From positions 44,100,655-44,164,654 of the forward strand of contig CM039503.1 of NCBI GenBank assembly GCA_022432975.1: a stretch of 64,000 bases of DNA. The letters run 5' to 3'. Under the pieces are notes generated by a model that made no database searches, was not told where the DNA came from, and saw only the letters and a list, made by a program, of their open reading frames with translations. Source of the DNA: Begonia masoniana. Its lineage: Eukaryota > Streptophyta > Magnoliopsida > Cucurbitales > Begoniaceae. A program made the position numbers and the translations under genes. Shown here piece by piece: positions 24,899 to 35,784 of this stretch. Positions within the stretch are counted from its first letter, which is position 1. Each line of letters opens with the position of its first letter.

Positions 24899-26536
24899 GG
24901 GTTTTTTTAAAAAAAACCCTGAAGTAACGGTCAATAACGAAAAAACCCTCGAAAATTACTGTTCATCGTAAAAAACCTCAAACTATCGCAAACATTCATT
25001 TTAAACCTGGCAGGGGGGGTGAGGAGTACGTACTCGACTCTATTTGCAATTTTACACACATATTAGAGACCGAGTACGGCCGGTCCATCTGGACCAGCCG
25101 TACTCGCGAGGGCGAGTACGGCCCATAGGAGGACCAGCTGTCCTCCTATGGGCAAAACCCGTGACAAAAGTCACGGGTTTTGTCATGTAGTGCCGAGTAC
25201 GGCCGGTCCAAATGGACCGGCCGTACTCGCACCTCTAATACCCGTGACTGAAGTCACGGGTTGTTTGTCTTGTAGTGCCGAGTACGGCCGGTCCAAATGG
25301 ACCGGCCGTACTCGCACCTCTAATACCCGTGACTGAAGTCACGGGTTGTTTGTCTTGTAGTGCCGAGTACGGCCGGTCCAAATGGACCGGCCGTACTCGC
25401 ACCTCTAATACCCGTGACTGAAGTCACGGGTTGTTTGTCTTGTAGTGCCGAGTACGGCCGGTCCAAATGGACCGGCCGTACTCGCACCTCTAATACCCGT
25501 GACTGAAGTCACGGGTTGTTTGTCTTGTAGTGCCGAGTACGGCCGGTCCAAATGGACCGGCCGTACTCGACTCCCCTATATAAACCCCAATTCGGGTTTC
25601 AAAATATCACACACCCTCTCCCTCCTCCCTTACCCCTCTCACACTCTTACCCTTACCCCTTACCCCTCTCAATTTTCTCAAAGTTTTCTCTCTCAAATCT
25701 CTTACTCAATTCTATTTTCAAATCCTTATTTCGACCTTATTCTTCCGGCTTTATTTACAGGTATTTAGATTTTGTTTAATTATTTTATTTTGTATTTGAG
25801 TTTTTTTATTTAAATATTTATAATGTTATTTTCTTGATTATCGATGAATATTTCTAATACTATTTTTTTCAATTTTATCATTTACCATATATTTTTTTAA
25901 TGAATATCCTTGAGTTTTTTTATTTAAATATTTATAATGTTATTTTCTTGATTATCGATGAATATTTCTAATACTATTTTTTTCAATTTTATCATTTACC
26001 ATATATTTTTTTAATGAATATCCTTGAGTTTTTTTATTTAAATATTTATAATGTTATTTTCTTCATTTTCGATGAATATTTCTAATACTAATTTTTTCAA
26101 TTTTATCATTTACCATATATTTTTTTAATGAATATTTCTAGTACTGTAAATAATTGGATTGCATCTATTTTTTTGATGAAGATTTTATTAGCGACGAAAA
26201 TGGATTCCGACTCAAGTAGATCGATTGATTTAGATGAGCGATCAAGTGGTGATGCCGAAATGGATTGGGATTTGGACAACACGTCGGAATATGGTGATAT
26301 ACGAGCAATCGATAACCCACTGGCAAATGAAGAAATATATGTCTATTCGACCTCCAAATCGCTAGACGATGAGCTTCGAACACCGGTCGGCTCAGATGAC
26401 GACGAGGTGGAAAGCATACCGGTAAGAGAACAAATCTCACTTGGATTTCATAAGGGTAAACAATATGGTTCTTTGCAGGAACTGAAAAACGAGATAGATC
26501 AATATTCCATAGAAAATGGCTATGGTATTACATACA
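24899..26536 (+). repeat. MULE left inverted arm (~1.6 kb)
   Basis: Matches 31955 down to about 29905 in reverse orientation. The outer ~150 bp match closely, ending in the CCTGGCAGGGGGGTGAGGAG block. Then follow the palindromic array, AT-rich repeats (three units near 25798, 25912 and 26026) and the first ~135 codons of the transposase. The match breaks near 26537, where antisense FRIGIDA-like sequence begins. The right arm is longer because it has more AT-rich units. Confidence 0.9.
25073..25568 (+). repeat. 85-bp palindromic tandem array, left arm
   Basis: Five units start at 25195, 25280, 25365, 25450 and 25535 (exactly 85 bp apart); a diverged outer copy lies at 25073. Each full unit holds two near-perfect palindromes. 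The first has 16-bp arms GAGTACGGCCGGTCCA/TGGACCGGCCGTACTC around AA. The second has 9-bp arms CCCGTGACT/AGTCACGGG around GA. Subterminal repeats of this kind in other DNA transposons bind transposase, so that is a reasonable role here. It is CG-rich and a likely methylation target. Confidence 0.95.
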
Positions 26537-26577
26537 TTAACTGGAGCCTCATTAATCTGTGCCGGGATCCTCATTAA
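26128..26577 (+). pseudogene. Duplicated transposase N-terminus on the left arm
   Basis: A 149-residue open frame whose first ~136 residues match the N-terminus of the element's own transposase (MNISSTVNNW, then the acidic MDSDSSRS region, ending GYGITYI). The last residues come from antisense FRIGIDA-like DNA and then a stop. It lacks the catalytic domain. Because the promoter-proximal repeats are duplicated as well, this copy could be transcribed towards the captured fragments. Whether it makes protein is unknown. Confidence 0.8.
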
Positions 26578-26690
26578 TTCTGCTAACAAAATAAAACAAC
26601 TCCTCTTAGTAAGATTCCCATCATATTCCATATCTCCAATCCCCATAGTTGAAGGGTAAAACCATCTTATTGCATCTAGACCCATTTTGG
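26540..26690 (-). pseudogene. Captured FRIGIDA-like gene fragment, antisense
   Basis: Minus-strand translation (26685 down to about 26540) reads MGLDAIRWFYP, then YDGNLTKRSCFILLAELMRI and INEAPV. This resembles the conserved FRIGIDA-family block (LDA..GFYP ... RRSC.LLLE.LM). It starts directly at the junction with the duplicated transposase end. It is partial and lies opposite to the second fragment, which suggests capture of at least two pieces or a rearranged piece. Confidence 0.6.
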
Positions 26691-26842
26691 CAGGGAATGA
26701 CGATGTTTGAAGAGCATTGGTGGAGCTCTTTTCACTCGGTTAAAATGGAACCATCTTATTGCATCTAGACCCATTTTGGCAGGGAATGACGATGTTTGAA
26801 GAGCATTGGTGGAGCTCTTTTCACTCGGTTAAGATGGAGCAA
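26652..26842 (+). repeat. ~92-bp tandem duplication in captured DNA
   Basis: The segment beginning ACCATCTTATTGCATCTAGA (26660 and 26751) and ending TTTTCACTCGGTTAAAATGG occurs twice in tandem with one or two differences (AAAATGG versus AAGATGG). It partly overlaps the antisense FRIGIDA-like fragment and leads into the sense fragment. Confidence 0.85.
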
Positions 26843-27309
26843 CTTGAAGCTTTGCAGGCAAACATTAATGAGGCTCCAGTTAAAATGGAGGTGGACTTGA
26901 AGCTTTGCAGGCAAACACTGCCTTTAACTCTGTACTTGTAAAAAAAGAGTTGAGTACCAAGTCTAGGCATGATTTGACGTCCAATGAAATTTCAGCTATT
27001 CTTCAAATGTCATTGGATCCAGCAAAGCTTGTTTTGGATGTGTTTCAAGGGTATTTTTCTCAACAGTGGAAGAAGGAAGAAAGTGATATTGAAGAATGTG
27101 TCGCGAGGAGTTACATGCTGGAGCGATTGGCCAAAATATCACCTAATATTGACCCTCAGGCAAAAAAGGATGCGATGGAACTGACAATTGAGTGGAATGT
27201 GAAAATTACAAGACAACATGATGATTTATTAGTGAGTTTCTTGCGATATCTGGCTACGTATGGATTGATTTCTTCATTCAAGAAAGAAGAAATTTTGAAG
27301 TTTTTTTAG
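26838..27309 (+). pseudogene. Captured FRIGIDA-like gene fragment, sense
   Basis: The open frame 26905-27309 (134 residues) contains DPAKLVLDVFQGYF, RSYMLERLAKISPNI and FLRYLATYGLISSFKKEEIL. These match the central domain of FRIGIDA-like proteins, which in Arabidopsis act in FLC activation and flowering control. Upstream short frames give QANINEAPVKMEVD, also typical of the family's variable linker. There is no start region, N-terminal coiled coil or C-terminus, so it is a fragment. Sense orientation relative to the duplicated left promoter means a chimeric transcript is possible. Confidence 0.8.
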
Positions 27310-28092
27310 GTTGTAGTGCTGCATAAACAGGCTCCAGATTTATTGTAAATTAAAATGATGACGTGTGATTTTAATTCTCCTCTATTTTATCAAATTGAAA
27401 ATCTGCAATTTCAACCTCGCAGGGGAGGTTGGGAGGCCGCCTTCAAAGATCGAGTACGGCCGGTCCAGCTGGACCGGCCGTACTTGACTCCCTTCGTAAT
27501 TTTTTGCAAAAAAAAAAGTTGGAGGAGATATTCAAATAATAGATCTCACTGTCATTTCTACGATAAAGCTTGAGAGATTAGTGGAGATATTCAATAACAG
27601 ATCTCATACAATTTTTTACATCTGTGGTTTATATTTTCTTCACACTTCGTCAATGCCTTTCATCATTTCCAAGAACCAAAAAAATGCACATTCGTAAACG
27701 AAGAAACTGACCTTAATCGTTTCCGCATCAAAAACGGAATAAACTGATATGTTCAAATTCCGGCTTCAATGAATGGGATCGTCTGTTCTCGTCGCCACAG
27801 AAACCCTATCTGAAGAGGCTCGCTAAAATGGCTTGAAGGAAGAGCGAAGAAGAAAGTACAGTGGCCAATCGTCGGATCAGAATTTGAAAGGTTTTGACAT
27901 TCTATCTTAAGATATTCTATCTTAACATTCTTTAAAACTGAGATTGTTGTTAATTTCTCCTGCCAGAAGCGTCGCATTCAAAATGAATGACTTGAAGCTC
28001 TATATTTGTAGGCAAAAATATGTACGAAAATAAAGAGAAAAATGACATGAAGAGCAAAGAAATTTATAATAAATCAAAAACTTTACAAAAAT
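27310..28092. other. MULE internal spacer with an isolated palindrome
   Basis: Non-coding spacer between captured DNA and the transposase stop. At 27451-27484 is a lone copy of the GAGTACGGCCGGTCCA palindrome (loop changed to GC, last base T), otherwise found only in the terminal arrays. No gene recognised. Confidence 0.7.
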
Positions 28093-30313
28093 TTACACAT
28101 TCCTGCCATGACCGCGTGTCGAAGATTCCTGCGTCCCATCAAATGTGTTAAAGCCCATGAATGTGTCCTGCGAAGCAACGCCTGAAGTTGATCCCCGGTT
28201 AGGACAAGTGCGAGTATTATGCCCCTGCTGCCGACATATACTACAACGCACGGTTGAGTTCCTCTTACTGACTCTCGAGCTTGACGGCTCTTCAGCATCT
28301 CGCACTCTTGTCTTCTTCGGCCTACCAGGTTGACGTCGTCTTTTTGGCGGGAGGATTTCGTTCATATCTCGTACGATCGGCCACATTATTGGGCCACTGA
28401 TCGGACGAATATAGTGTGAGTACATCTGCAGGTATCTTCCCCTGTAATAGCATTCATGCACGTAGTCTTCTGGCGCGACTCTCATCCAGTACATGCAAGA
28501 AATGGAATGGACACACGGGATTCCTGTACGCTCCCACCGAGTGCAGTTGCACACACCCAAAGTCATGTCCACCTCGAATTGGTCGTATCCATTGCTGACT
28601 TGGAATCGTGTAGCTCCCGAAAACGTTGCATGCCAGTTTCCAGATGCACTCTTAAGCTTGTCAAGCTTTGCTTTGATCTTGGGACACAGGATCTCATTTG
28701 AATCAAACAGCTTCTCATATTTCTTGACGATACGAGTCATCAAGCGTGTTCGGATCATCTCGAACATGGTCAGGATCGGTTTGTCCCTGACTGGCAAAAG
28801 AAGTGCATTGAATGACTCGCTCAAGTTATTCAATCCCAGATGGCACTTGGAATTCGGAGAGAAGGCATGACTAGCCCAATATTTCGGCTCTTCTGCTCGA
28901 AGCCATTCGTGGGCTGCCGGACATAGCCCGTGTAGTTTCCGCATTTCATGCTCGAAATGGGCCTCAGTGGGTGCTCTGGCCGCATTCCACATCGCATCTC
29001 TGTATGCTTTGCCCCGAAAATGGTTTTTGAAATTTGCATACATATGCCGGAGGCAGAAGCGGTGTTCAGCGTATGGGAATTGATCTCGAATTGCGCTCCG
29101 TAACCCCTGATATTTGCGTGAACAATGGCGTTAATAAAATAATATTAAACCCCGACCGCCAAAAAATTTTGAAATAACATATAAAAATGCATCATACCTT
29201 TTGTCGATCTGAAATAAGTGTCCAACCGTAGCCATGCGGAGTGTTGAGATCTTCCTTTAATATACGCAAAAACCATATCCATGATTCTGTACACTCAGAC
29301 TCGACGTTGGCAACAGCAACGGGGTAGATTCCATCGTTTCCATCAATGCTGACGGCCGTGAGTAGTTGGCCAGCATACGAGCCCTTTAGATGACAGCCAT
29401 CCAAGCAGATAACGGGTCTCCCGTACTCTAGAAACCCAGTCTTGCAAGCAGCCATGCACATGTAGAATCTTTGGAATCCCAATTGATTACGGCCCACTGG
29501 GTTTCCATCAATTTTCACTGTGCTACCGGGATTTGATCTGAATATTTCGGCTGCATACGACCACAGCTGCCCGTACTGTTCGTCGCACTTTCCTTCATTG
29601 AGGGTTCGAGCTATGCTTCTTGCTCTTGTGGCAAGACTGGGTGAAATGTCGACGGTGAAGTCATTCCTCACTGTCTCCATAATAGATGAGATGTCCCAAG
29701 TAGGGTGACTCTTGAACCTGTCCAGGTAATGGTTCGCCAGCCATTTTGCTGAAGCGCGTCGATTTTCAACTTGCCTCGAGCAACAGTGAGAGTCGATCAA
29801 GCTCTTTATTTGAAATGTTCGCTCATTTTGCATCAGCGAAGCATGCAGTCGCCACCTACATCCATCTCCACATTCAGCCGTCAGTCGACTTCTTTCACAT
29901 TTAATGTATGTAATACCATAGCCATTTTCTATGGAATATTGATCTATCTCGTTTTTCAGTTCCTGCAAAGAACCGTATTGTTTACCCTTATGAAATCCAA
30001 GTGAGATTTGTTCTCTTACCGGTATGCTTTCCACCTCGTCGTCATCTGAGCCGACCGGTGTTCGAAGCTCATCGTCTAGCGATTTGGAGGTCGAATAGAC
30101 ATATATTTCTTCATTTGCCAGTGGGTTATCGATTGCTCGTATATCACCATATTCCGACGTGTTGTCCAAATCCCAATCCATTTCGGCATCACCACTTGAT
30201 CGCTCATCTAAATCAATCGATCTACTTGAGTCGGAATCCATTTTCGTCGCTAATAAAATCTTCATAAAAAAAATAGATGCAATCCAATTATTTACAGTAC
30301 TAGAAATATTCAT
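28093..30313 (-). CDS. MuDR/MULE transposase
   Basis: DDE-type transposase that would cut and reinsert the element. Two exons, 30313-29198 and 29106-28093, are joined by a 91-bp GT-AG intron; the frame is open for 709 residues. The N-terminus is acidic, with a MuDR-type domain around residues 100-200. The catalytic region includes VICLDGCHLKGSYAGQLL (first Asp) and LISDRQKG (second Asp), with the Glu expected in the NLSESFNALL region. A SWIM zinc finger follows (CNCTRWERTGIPCVHS). The C-terminus has a basic stretch PPKRRRQPGRPKK (likely nuclear signal) and a CCHC knuckle CSICRQQGHNTRTC. All family landmarks are intact, so the element may be autonomous. Alternative start codons within the first 25 residues (e.g. 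at MDSDSS) are possible. Confidence 0.93.
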
Positions 30314-31205
30314 TAAAAAAATATATGGTAAATGATAAAATTGAAAAATTAGTATTAGAAATATTCATCGAAATGAAGAAATAACATTATAAATATTTAA
30401 ATAAAAAACTCAAGGATATTCATTAAAAAAATATATGGTAAATGATAAAATTGAAAAAAATAGTATTAAGGATATTCATTAAAAAAATATATGGTAAATG
30501 ATAAAATTGAAAAAAATAGTATTAGAAATATTCATTAAAAAAATATATGGTAAATGATAAAATTGAAAAAAATAGTATTAGAAATATTCATCGATAATCA
30601 AGAAAATAACATTATAAATATTTAAATAAAAAAACTCAAGGATATTCATTAAAAAAATATATGGTAAATGATAAAATTGAAAAAAATAGTATTAGAAATA
30701 TTCATTAAAAAAATATATGGTAAATGATAAAATTGAAAAAAATAGTATTAGAAATATTCATCGATAATCAAGAAAATAACATTATAAATATTTAAATAAA
30801 AAAACTCAAGGATATTCATTAAAAAAATATATGGTAAATGATAAAATTGAAAAAAATAGTATTAGAAATATTCATTAAAAAAATATATGGTAAATGATAA
30901 AATTGAAAAAAATAGTATTAGAAATATTCATCGATAATCAAGAAAATAACATTATAAATATTTAAATAAAAAAACTCAAGGATATTCATTAAAAAAATAT
31001 ATGGTAAATGATAAAATTGAAAAAAATAGTATTAGAAATATTCATCGATAATCAAGAAAATAACATTATAAATATTTAAATAAAAAAACTCAAGGATATT
31101 CATTAAAAAAATATATGGTAAATGATAAAATTGAAAAAAATAGTATTAGAAATATTCATCGATAATCAAGAAAATAACATTATAAATATTTAAATAAAAA
31201 AAAAA
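30300..31205 (-). repeat. AT-rich ~114-bp repeats upstream of transposase
   Basis: Repeated words such as ATATATGGTAAATGATAAAA and AACATTATAAATATTTAAAT in complete and shortened units. The left arm has three regular units. The block lies immediately upstream of the transposase start and may carry its promoter. Confidence 0.9.
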
Positions 31206-31209
31206 CAAA

Positions 31210-31830
31210 ATCCCGTGACTTCAGTCACGGGTATTAGAGGTGCGAGTACGGCCGGTCCATTTGGACCGGCCGTACTCGGCACAACAAGACAAACAACCCG
31301 TGACTGAAGTCACGGGTATTAGAGGTGCGAGTACGGCCGGTCCATTTGGACCGGCCGTACTCGGCACAACAAGACAAACAACCCGTGACTTCAGTCACGG
31401 GTATTAGAGGTGCGAGTACGGCCGGTCCATTTGGACCGGCCGTACTCGGCACAACAAGACAAACAACCCGTGACTGAAGTCACGGGTATTAGAGGTGCGA
31501 GTACGACCGGTCCATTTGGACCGGCCGTACTCGGCACTACAAGACAAACAACCCGTGACTTCAGTCACGGGTATTAGAGGTGCGAGTACGGCCGGTCCAT
31601 TTGGACCGGCCATACTCGGCACTACATGACAAAACCCGTGACTTTTGTCACGCGTTTTGCCCATAGGAGGACGGCTGGTCCTCCTATGGGTCGTACTCAC
31701 CCTCGTCGAGTACGGCTGGTCCAGATGGACCGGCCGTATTCGGTCTCTAATATGTGTGTAAAATTGCAAATAGAGTCGAGTACGGCCAGTCCACCTGGAC
31801 CGGCCGTACTCGGAGGGCGAGTACGTACTC
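31210..31830 (-). repeat. 85-bp palindromic tandem array, right arm
   Basis: Five GAGTACGGCCGGTCCA palindromes begin at 31244, 31329, 31414, 31499 and 31584, again spaced 85 bp, and alternate with the CCCGTGACT palindrome. Diverged outer copies lie at about 31707 and 31777. Copy number equals the left arm, unlike the AT-rich block. Single differences occur (e.g. GACCGG at 31504). Confidence 0.95.
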
Positions 31831-31964
31831 CTCACCCCCCTGCCAGGTTTAAAATGAATGTTTGCGATAGTTTGAGGTTTTTTACGATGAACAGTAATTT
31901 TCGAGGATTTTTTCGTTGTTGACCGTTACTTCAGGGTTTTTTTTAAAAAAAATCCTTTGTTTAA

Positions 31965-33988
31965 TTGTTTGGTTGTGAGAGGGTAGGAGCCCGTCTACCT
32001 TCATGAGACCTGTCTAGGGTGGGCCTGCCATTCTAGCCTAGTAGTAGATAGAAGTTAAGGAGACGGGGAGTGAGAGGGTGGTGCCAGAAGCGTCTACATG
32101 TACGTGGGTAGGACTGGGCTCCACTACTTTCCAAATCTATAATGTAGTGGGCCCCAATCACAGCTCTCGTGTGGCTCGGGCGGTGGGGCCATCTCCCAGA
32201 TCAGAGACACCACACGGAACCGGCTTCTCAACACTCGGCCTAGCAATTTGAATCCAGTTGTCGGCTCTGAATTGATTGCCAATGGACCCTACGCGCTTTC
32301 AGGGGCGGCCCACATTTTTCTCTCTTCATTTCTGATCTATCATATCATGTTCCAATCAAATGTACAGTATTACTATGCAACAATTATGGGTTGATTTGTT
32401 ATTTTTACTCAACACTGGCCCATTTTGTAAAATCACATCTAAAAGAAGGTGTTTTAGGAGATGATATAATATGCACGGTAGCCAACACAACTCGACTAGA
32501 CTTGGTTCGTTTAATTTTGCCTAGCAAGTTTATTTGGGTTGAATTTAAAAATTTTTCAGATTCAAAAGTTTGTTATCTATAAGAGAAGAGGGTAGGTAAG
32601 TTATTATAAATAAAATAGAAGATATTGGATTTTGGAAGATTCAATTCAGTAAACAGAGCATTTGGATGGGGTGGTCCTAGTCTCCTATACACAAATGCCT
32701 ACAAATAATTAAGAAATAATAATATTAAAAGGTGTTGTAATCAAGGGATACCCACAGATTTTAATGCAAGAAAGGTGACAATCCAACGACAATTTTTAAC
32801 ATTTAGTTTTATTTATTGATTGAGATGTACAATGTTTTATGCTTTGTTGTGCTAGCTAATCTCATCTAGTATTAAAACATTAAATTTCACATGCACTTTC
32901 ATACTTTTATAATAAATTTAATTTAAGACGTCGATTATTCTTTGATAGACTATCATAAAAAACAAAAACAAAAACAAAAATAAAAACAAAAATAAAAATA
33001 AAAATGAAATTAATCGTTAAAAGAAAATAAAAAGATGCATCATTTTATACTTAGATAGAATATCTCCTATGTCTTCTTCACGTGTTATTTGGGCATGTAC
33101 CCCCAGCTAATTAAAATATTTCACGGGTGAAGATTTCTTTTTATTTTAGTTTTATTATCTTTGAACATCATAGTCTAAATTTTATGCTTTTATTTCAAAT
33201 CTAGGAGTAGTCCATTAATGATGAGTAAGATTATATTTATAATCTAATTTTGCATTTCAATCTCATATCTTGACGTGATGAATATATGTCATGTACTACT
33301 TGACTTATATAATTTATTATTTTATAAGTAGTGAATGACACTTTAGTTGCGCGTCAGTTAGAATGTGATATTATAATGGTAGAATTTGAGTATAAACGTA
33401 ACATTACACTTTAATAGTTGTATAAATATAGTAAACATCTCCTACTATTTCTAGGTTTGTATTATTTGTATTAAGGAAGTAAATAAGGACTATGGATAGA
33501 TATTCTATAGATCCCATGCTTGCTTTTATAGATTAAAGTGAGTGGCGACATGAAATTTCTTAAAATAAACTCATAATAATGTTATTTTCCAACAAACACA
33601 CATTTGACCTTTACCTATGTGAATTACATCATAATTTTTATTTAAAAAAAAAAAATTGTTACCGGTCCGGTCAGAAAAAGCAAGATAATTTTTTCTTGGT
33701 AGAAATATAAACAAGAATTAATTTTTAGGACGCAGTGTGTAGGGAACGTTAATGTTACAACATGAGCAGCATCAAAACACATGCATCGTGATGAGAGTTG
33801 TCCATTACCCATCACCACCAACATTTCCATCTTCTTCTTTCCTCTCTACAATCATTTTCTAGTAATAAAATTATATCTAACAAAAATAAATAACAGCTAA
33901 GTAAAGATATAATATGCATAGGACCCAAGACAAAACGATGAATGACTACGACAAAATCGATCGCCAAACCTTTATTGTTAATTTATTT
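31965..33988. other. Intergenic, no gene seen
   Basis: AT-rich with an AAAAAC/AAAAAT simple repeat at 32955-33005. Frames such as 32391-32582 show no family features. 31980-32330 is less AT-rich and may be degraded older sequence; I cannot identify it. Confidence 0.5.
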
Positions 33989-33993
33989 AATAT

Positions 33994-34332
33994 TTAAAAA
34001 CAGAAAAGAAAAAACCATCTGAGCTTTACGCAGAATCAGAATAGCAGCCTTTATGGAAGAGCTCGTCCTCTTCTATGGAAGAGCTCTCACTCACTCTTCA
34101 GAAAGGAACTTCTCTACCTCTGTCAAAAGAGCTCTCTAGAATCTGATCAAAGGAAGCTTCTGCTGTTCTTCTCCTTGCTCGTCTCCTTGATCACTGGTCA
34201 CATTCTCACCAACTTCTGCAGAGTTTTTCACGCATAGCTTTTTCAACAAATTTCTCTTCCGTTCTTATTATTTCTCTTTTACAATTGGGCCATTATTGAT
34301 CCGAGCCCACACATAAGGCCCGAATCTCAACA
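33994..34332 (-). repeat. Copia I 3' LTR
   Basis: Matches 50028-50338 in the same orientation. The start on the minus strand, TGTTGAGATT, matches TGTTGGGATT in the other copy. It contains GAAGAGCTC words in both orientations. The outer end is TTTTTAA-like rather than CA, so that boundary rests on alignment and the AATAT duplication. Confidence 0.75.
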
Positions 34333-34494
34333 AACTCCCCCCTCCGGCTCATGTGGTGGGCTCTAACAAGTCCGCTCTTTGCTGACAAACCTCGAGCTTC
34401 TCCTTCGAGAAAGACTTCGTCAACATATCTGAACCTTTTCACAGGTGTGCACTTTCGCCAAGTGCAATTGCTTTGTCTCGAGCAAATCTGGAAC

Positions 34495-35298
34495 CTAATG
34501 ATACATCACATCAATATGCTTGGACCTTGAATGAAATGATGAATTCTTGGAGAGGTGGATAGCACTCTTGCTATCGCTGAACACAACATACTTCTCTTGC
34601 CGCAAACCCAATTCCTCAAGGAATCTTCTCATCCACAAAGCCTCCTTGTAACCCTCAGTAATCGCAATGTACTCGGCTTTTGTGGTGGACAACGCAACAC
34701 ACTTTTGCAGCTTCGATTGCCAAGACACGGCTCCCCCTGCAAAGGTCATCAAGAATCTTGAAACGGACTTCCTGGAATCAATGTCACCGGCCGTATCTGA
34801 ATCGGTATACCCAACTAGCATAGGATCACTGCTATCGAAACACAAACACAACCTGGAAGTACCTCGGAGATATTTGAGTATGCACTTCACCCATTCCCAG
34901 TGTTCTTTGCCATGATTGGAGAGGAACCGGTTGACTATTCCAACTAAATGAGCAATATCGAGTCCTGTGCAAACCATGATGTACATCAAACTGCCAACTG
35001 CAGATGCGTAAAGAACTCGACTCATGTCTGTCTTGTCTTTTTCATTTGTAGAACATTACTCCGAATTGGGCTTGAAGTAACTTACAAGTGGAGAACACAC
35101 AACCTTGGTCTTGCTCATTTTTAACATTTCAAGTACCTTCTGGATGTAGTCTTCCTGAGATAACCATAGTTTTCATTATTTCTATCACGAGAGATCTTCA
35201 TACCAAATATCTTCTTCGCCGCACCCAAGTCTTCATTGCAAAATACTTGCTTAACTCTCCCTTCAACTTAGCAATCTTACTAGTATCATGACCTATGA
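34495..35298 (-). pseudogene. Copia I RNase H and end of reverse transcriptase
   Basis: 35025-34495 is an open frame with GSLMYIMVCTGLDIA, GYTDSDTAGD, STTKAEYIA and FSDSKSAIHLSKN, the Asp/Glu/Asp pattern of copia RNase H, which degrades the RNA template. 35026-35298 continues reverse transcriptase but is broken by frame changes. No start codon of its own is expected because this is part of a polyprotein. Confidence 0.85.
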
Positions 35299-35784
35299 TT
35301 AACATACGTCAACATACAAAAGGAGAATAATGAAGTCATCATCAGAATACTTCTTGATGAACACACAATGGTCTGACAATGTCTGGCTGTACCCATGACT
35401 CAACATGAAAGAGTCAAACTTCTTGTACCACTGTCGTGGAGCTTGTTTGAGGCCATACAAGTTCTTCTTCAACTTGCACACAAGTTGCTCTTTTTCTTTG
35501 ACTTTGAATCCCTCAGGCTGCTCCATGTAGATCTCTTCCACTAAGTCACCATGGAGAAACACAATTTTCACATCAAGTTGCTCAATCTCTAAGTTCAAGT
35601 GCGCTGCTAAACCAAGAGCAATTCGGATCGTTGACATCTTCACCACCGATGAGAATATTTCTTCAAAATCGATTTCTTTCTTTTGACCGTACCCATTCAC
35701 AACTAACCGAGCTTTGTACGTTGGCTGTGAGCTTGCATTTTCGGTCTTCAACTTGTAGACCCATCTGTTCTTGAGAGCTTTCTT
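35299..35784 (-). pseudogene. Copia I reverse transcriptase (5' part)
   Basis: Contains KARLVVNGYGQKKEIDFEE, LDVKIVFLHGDL, EIYMEQPEGF and LYGLKQAPRQWYKKFD, the copia reverse transcriptase core. The frame breaks at the catalytic loop: the YVD is followed by an altered frame, consistent with a single-base deletion, so the second catalytic Asp is lost. The upstream end is cut by element D at 35784/35785; the coding continues at 37903. Confidence 0.88.

Larger units (their letters stand above)
24899..31955 (-). mobile_element. MULE (Mutator-like DNA transposon), 7,057 bp, with captured DNA
   Basis: It is flanked by a perfect 9-bp target duplication TTTGTTTAA (24890-24898 and 31956-31964), the hallmark of Mutator-like elements. 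The ends are inverted: GGGTTTTTTTAAAAAAAACC on the left matches the right end in reverse, and inversion continues for at least 1.6 kb. In order from the left: terminal repeat, 85-bp palindromic array, AT-rich 114-bp repeats, a copy of the transposase 5' end, captured FRIGIDA-like fragments, a spacer, then the transposase gene (minus strand), AT-rich repeats, palindromic array and terminal repeat. The intact target duplication and near-identical arms suggest fairly recent movement. Confidence 0.95.
29905..31955 (-). repeat. MULE right inverted arm (~2.05 kb)
   Basis: Reverse complement of the left arm, including the first part of the transposase gene. It is longer than the left arm because the AT-rich section (30300-31200) has about eight ~114-bp or truncated units versus three on the left. 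Confidence 0.9.

Noticed and set aside
25148..25768. Repetitive frames in the MULE palindromic array, and a CRISPR-like look of evenly spaced repeats
   Set aside because: Eukaryotic context; the spacing is a full 85-bp unit with no unique spacers and mirrored at both transposon ends, so it is a subterminal repeat.
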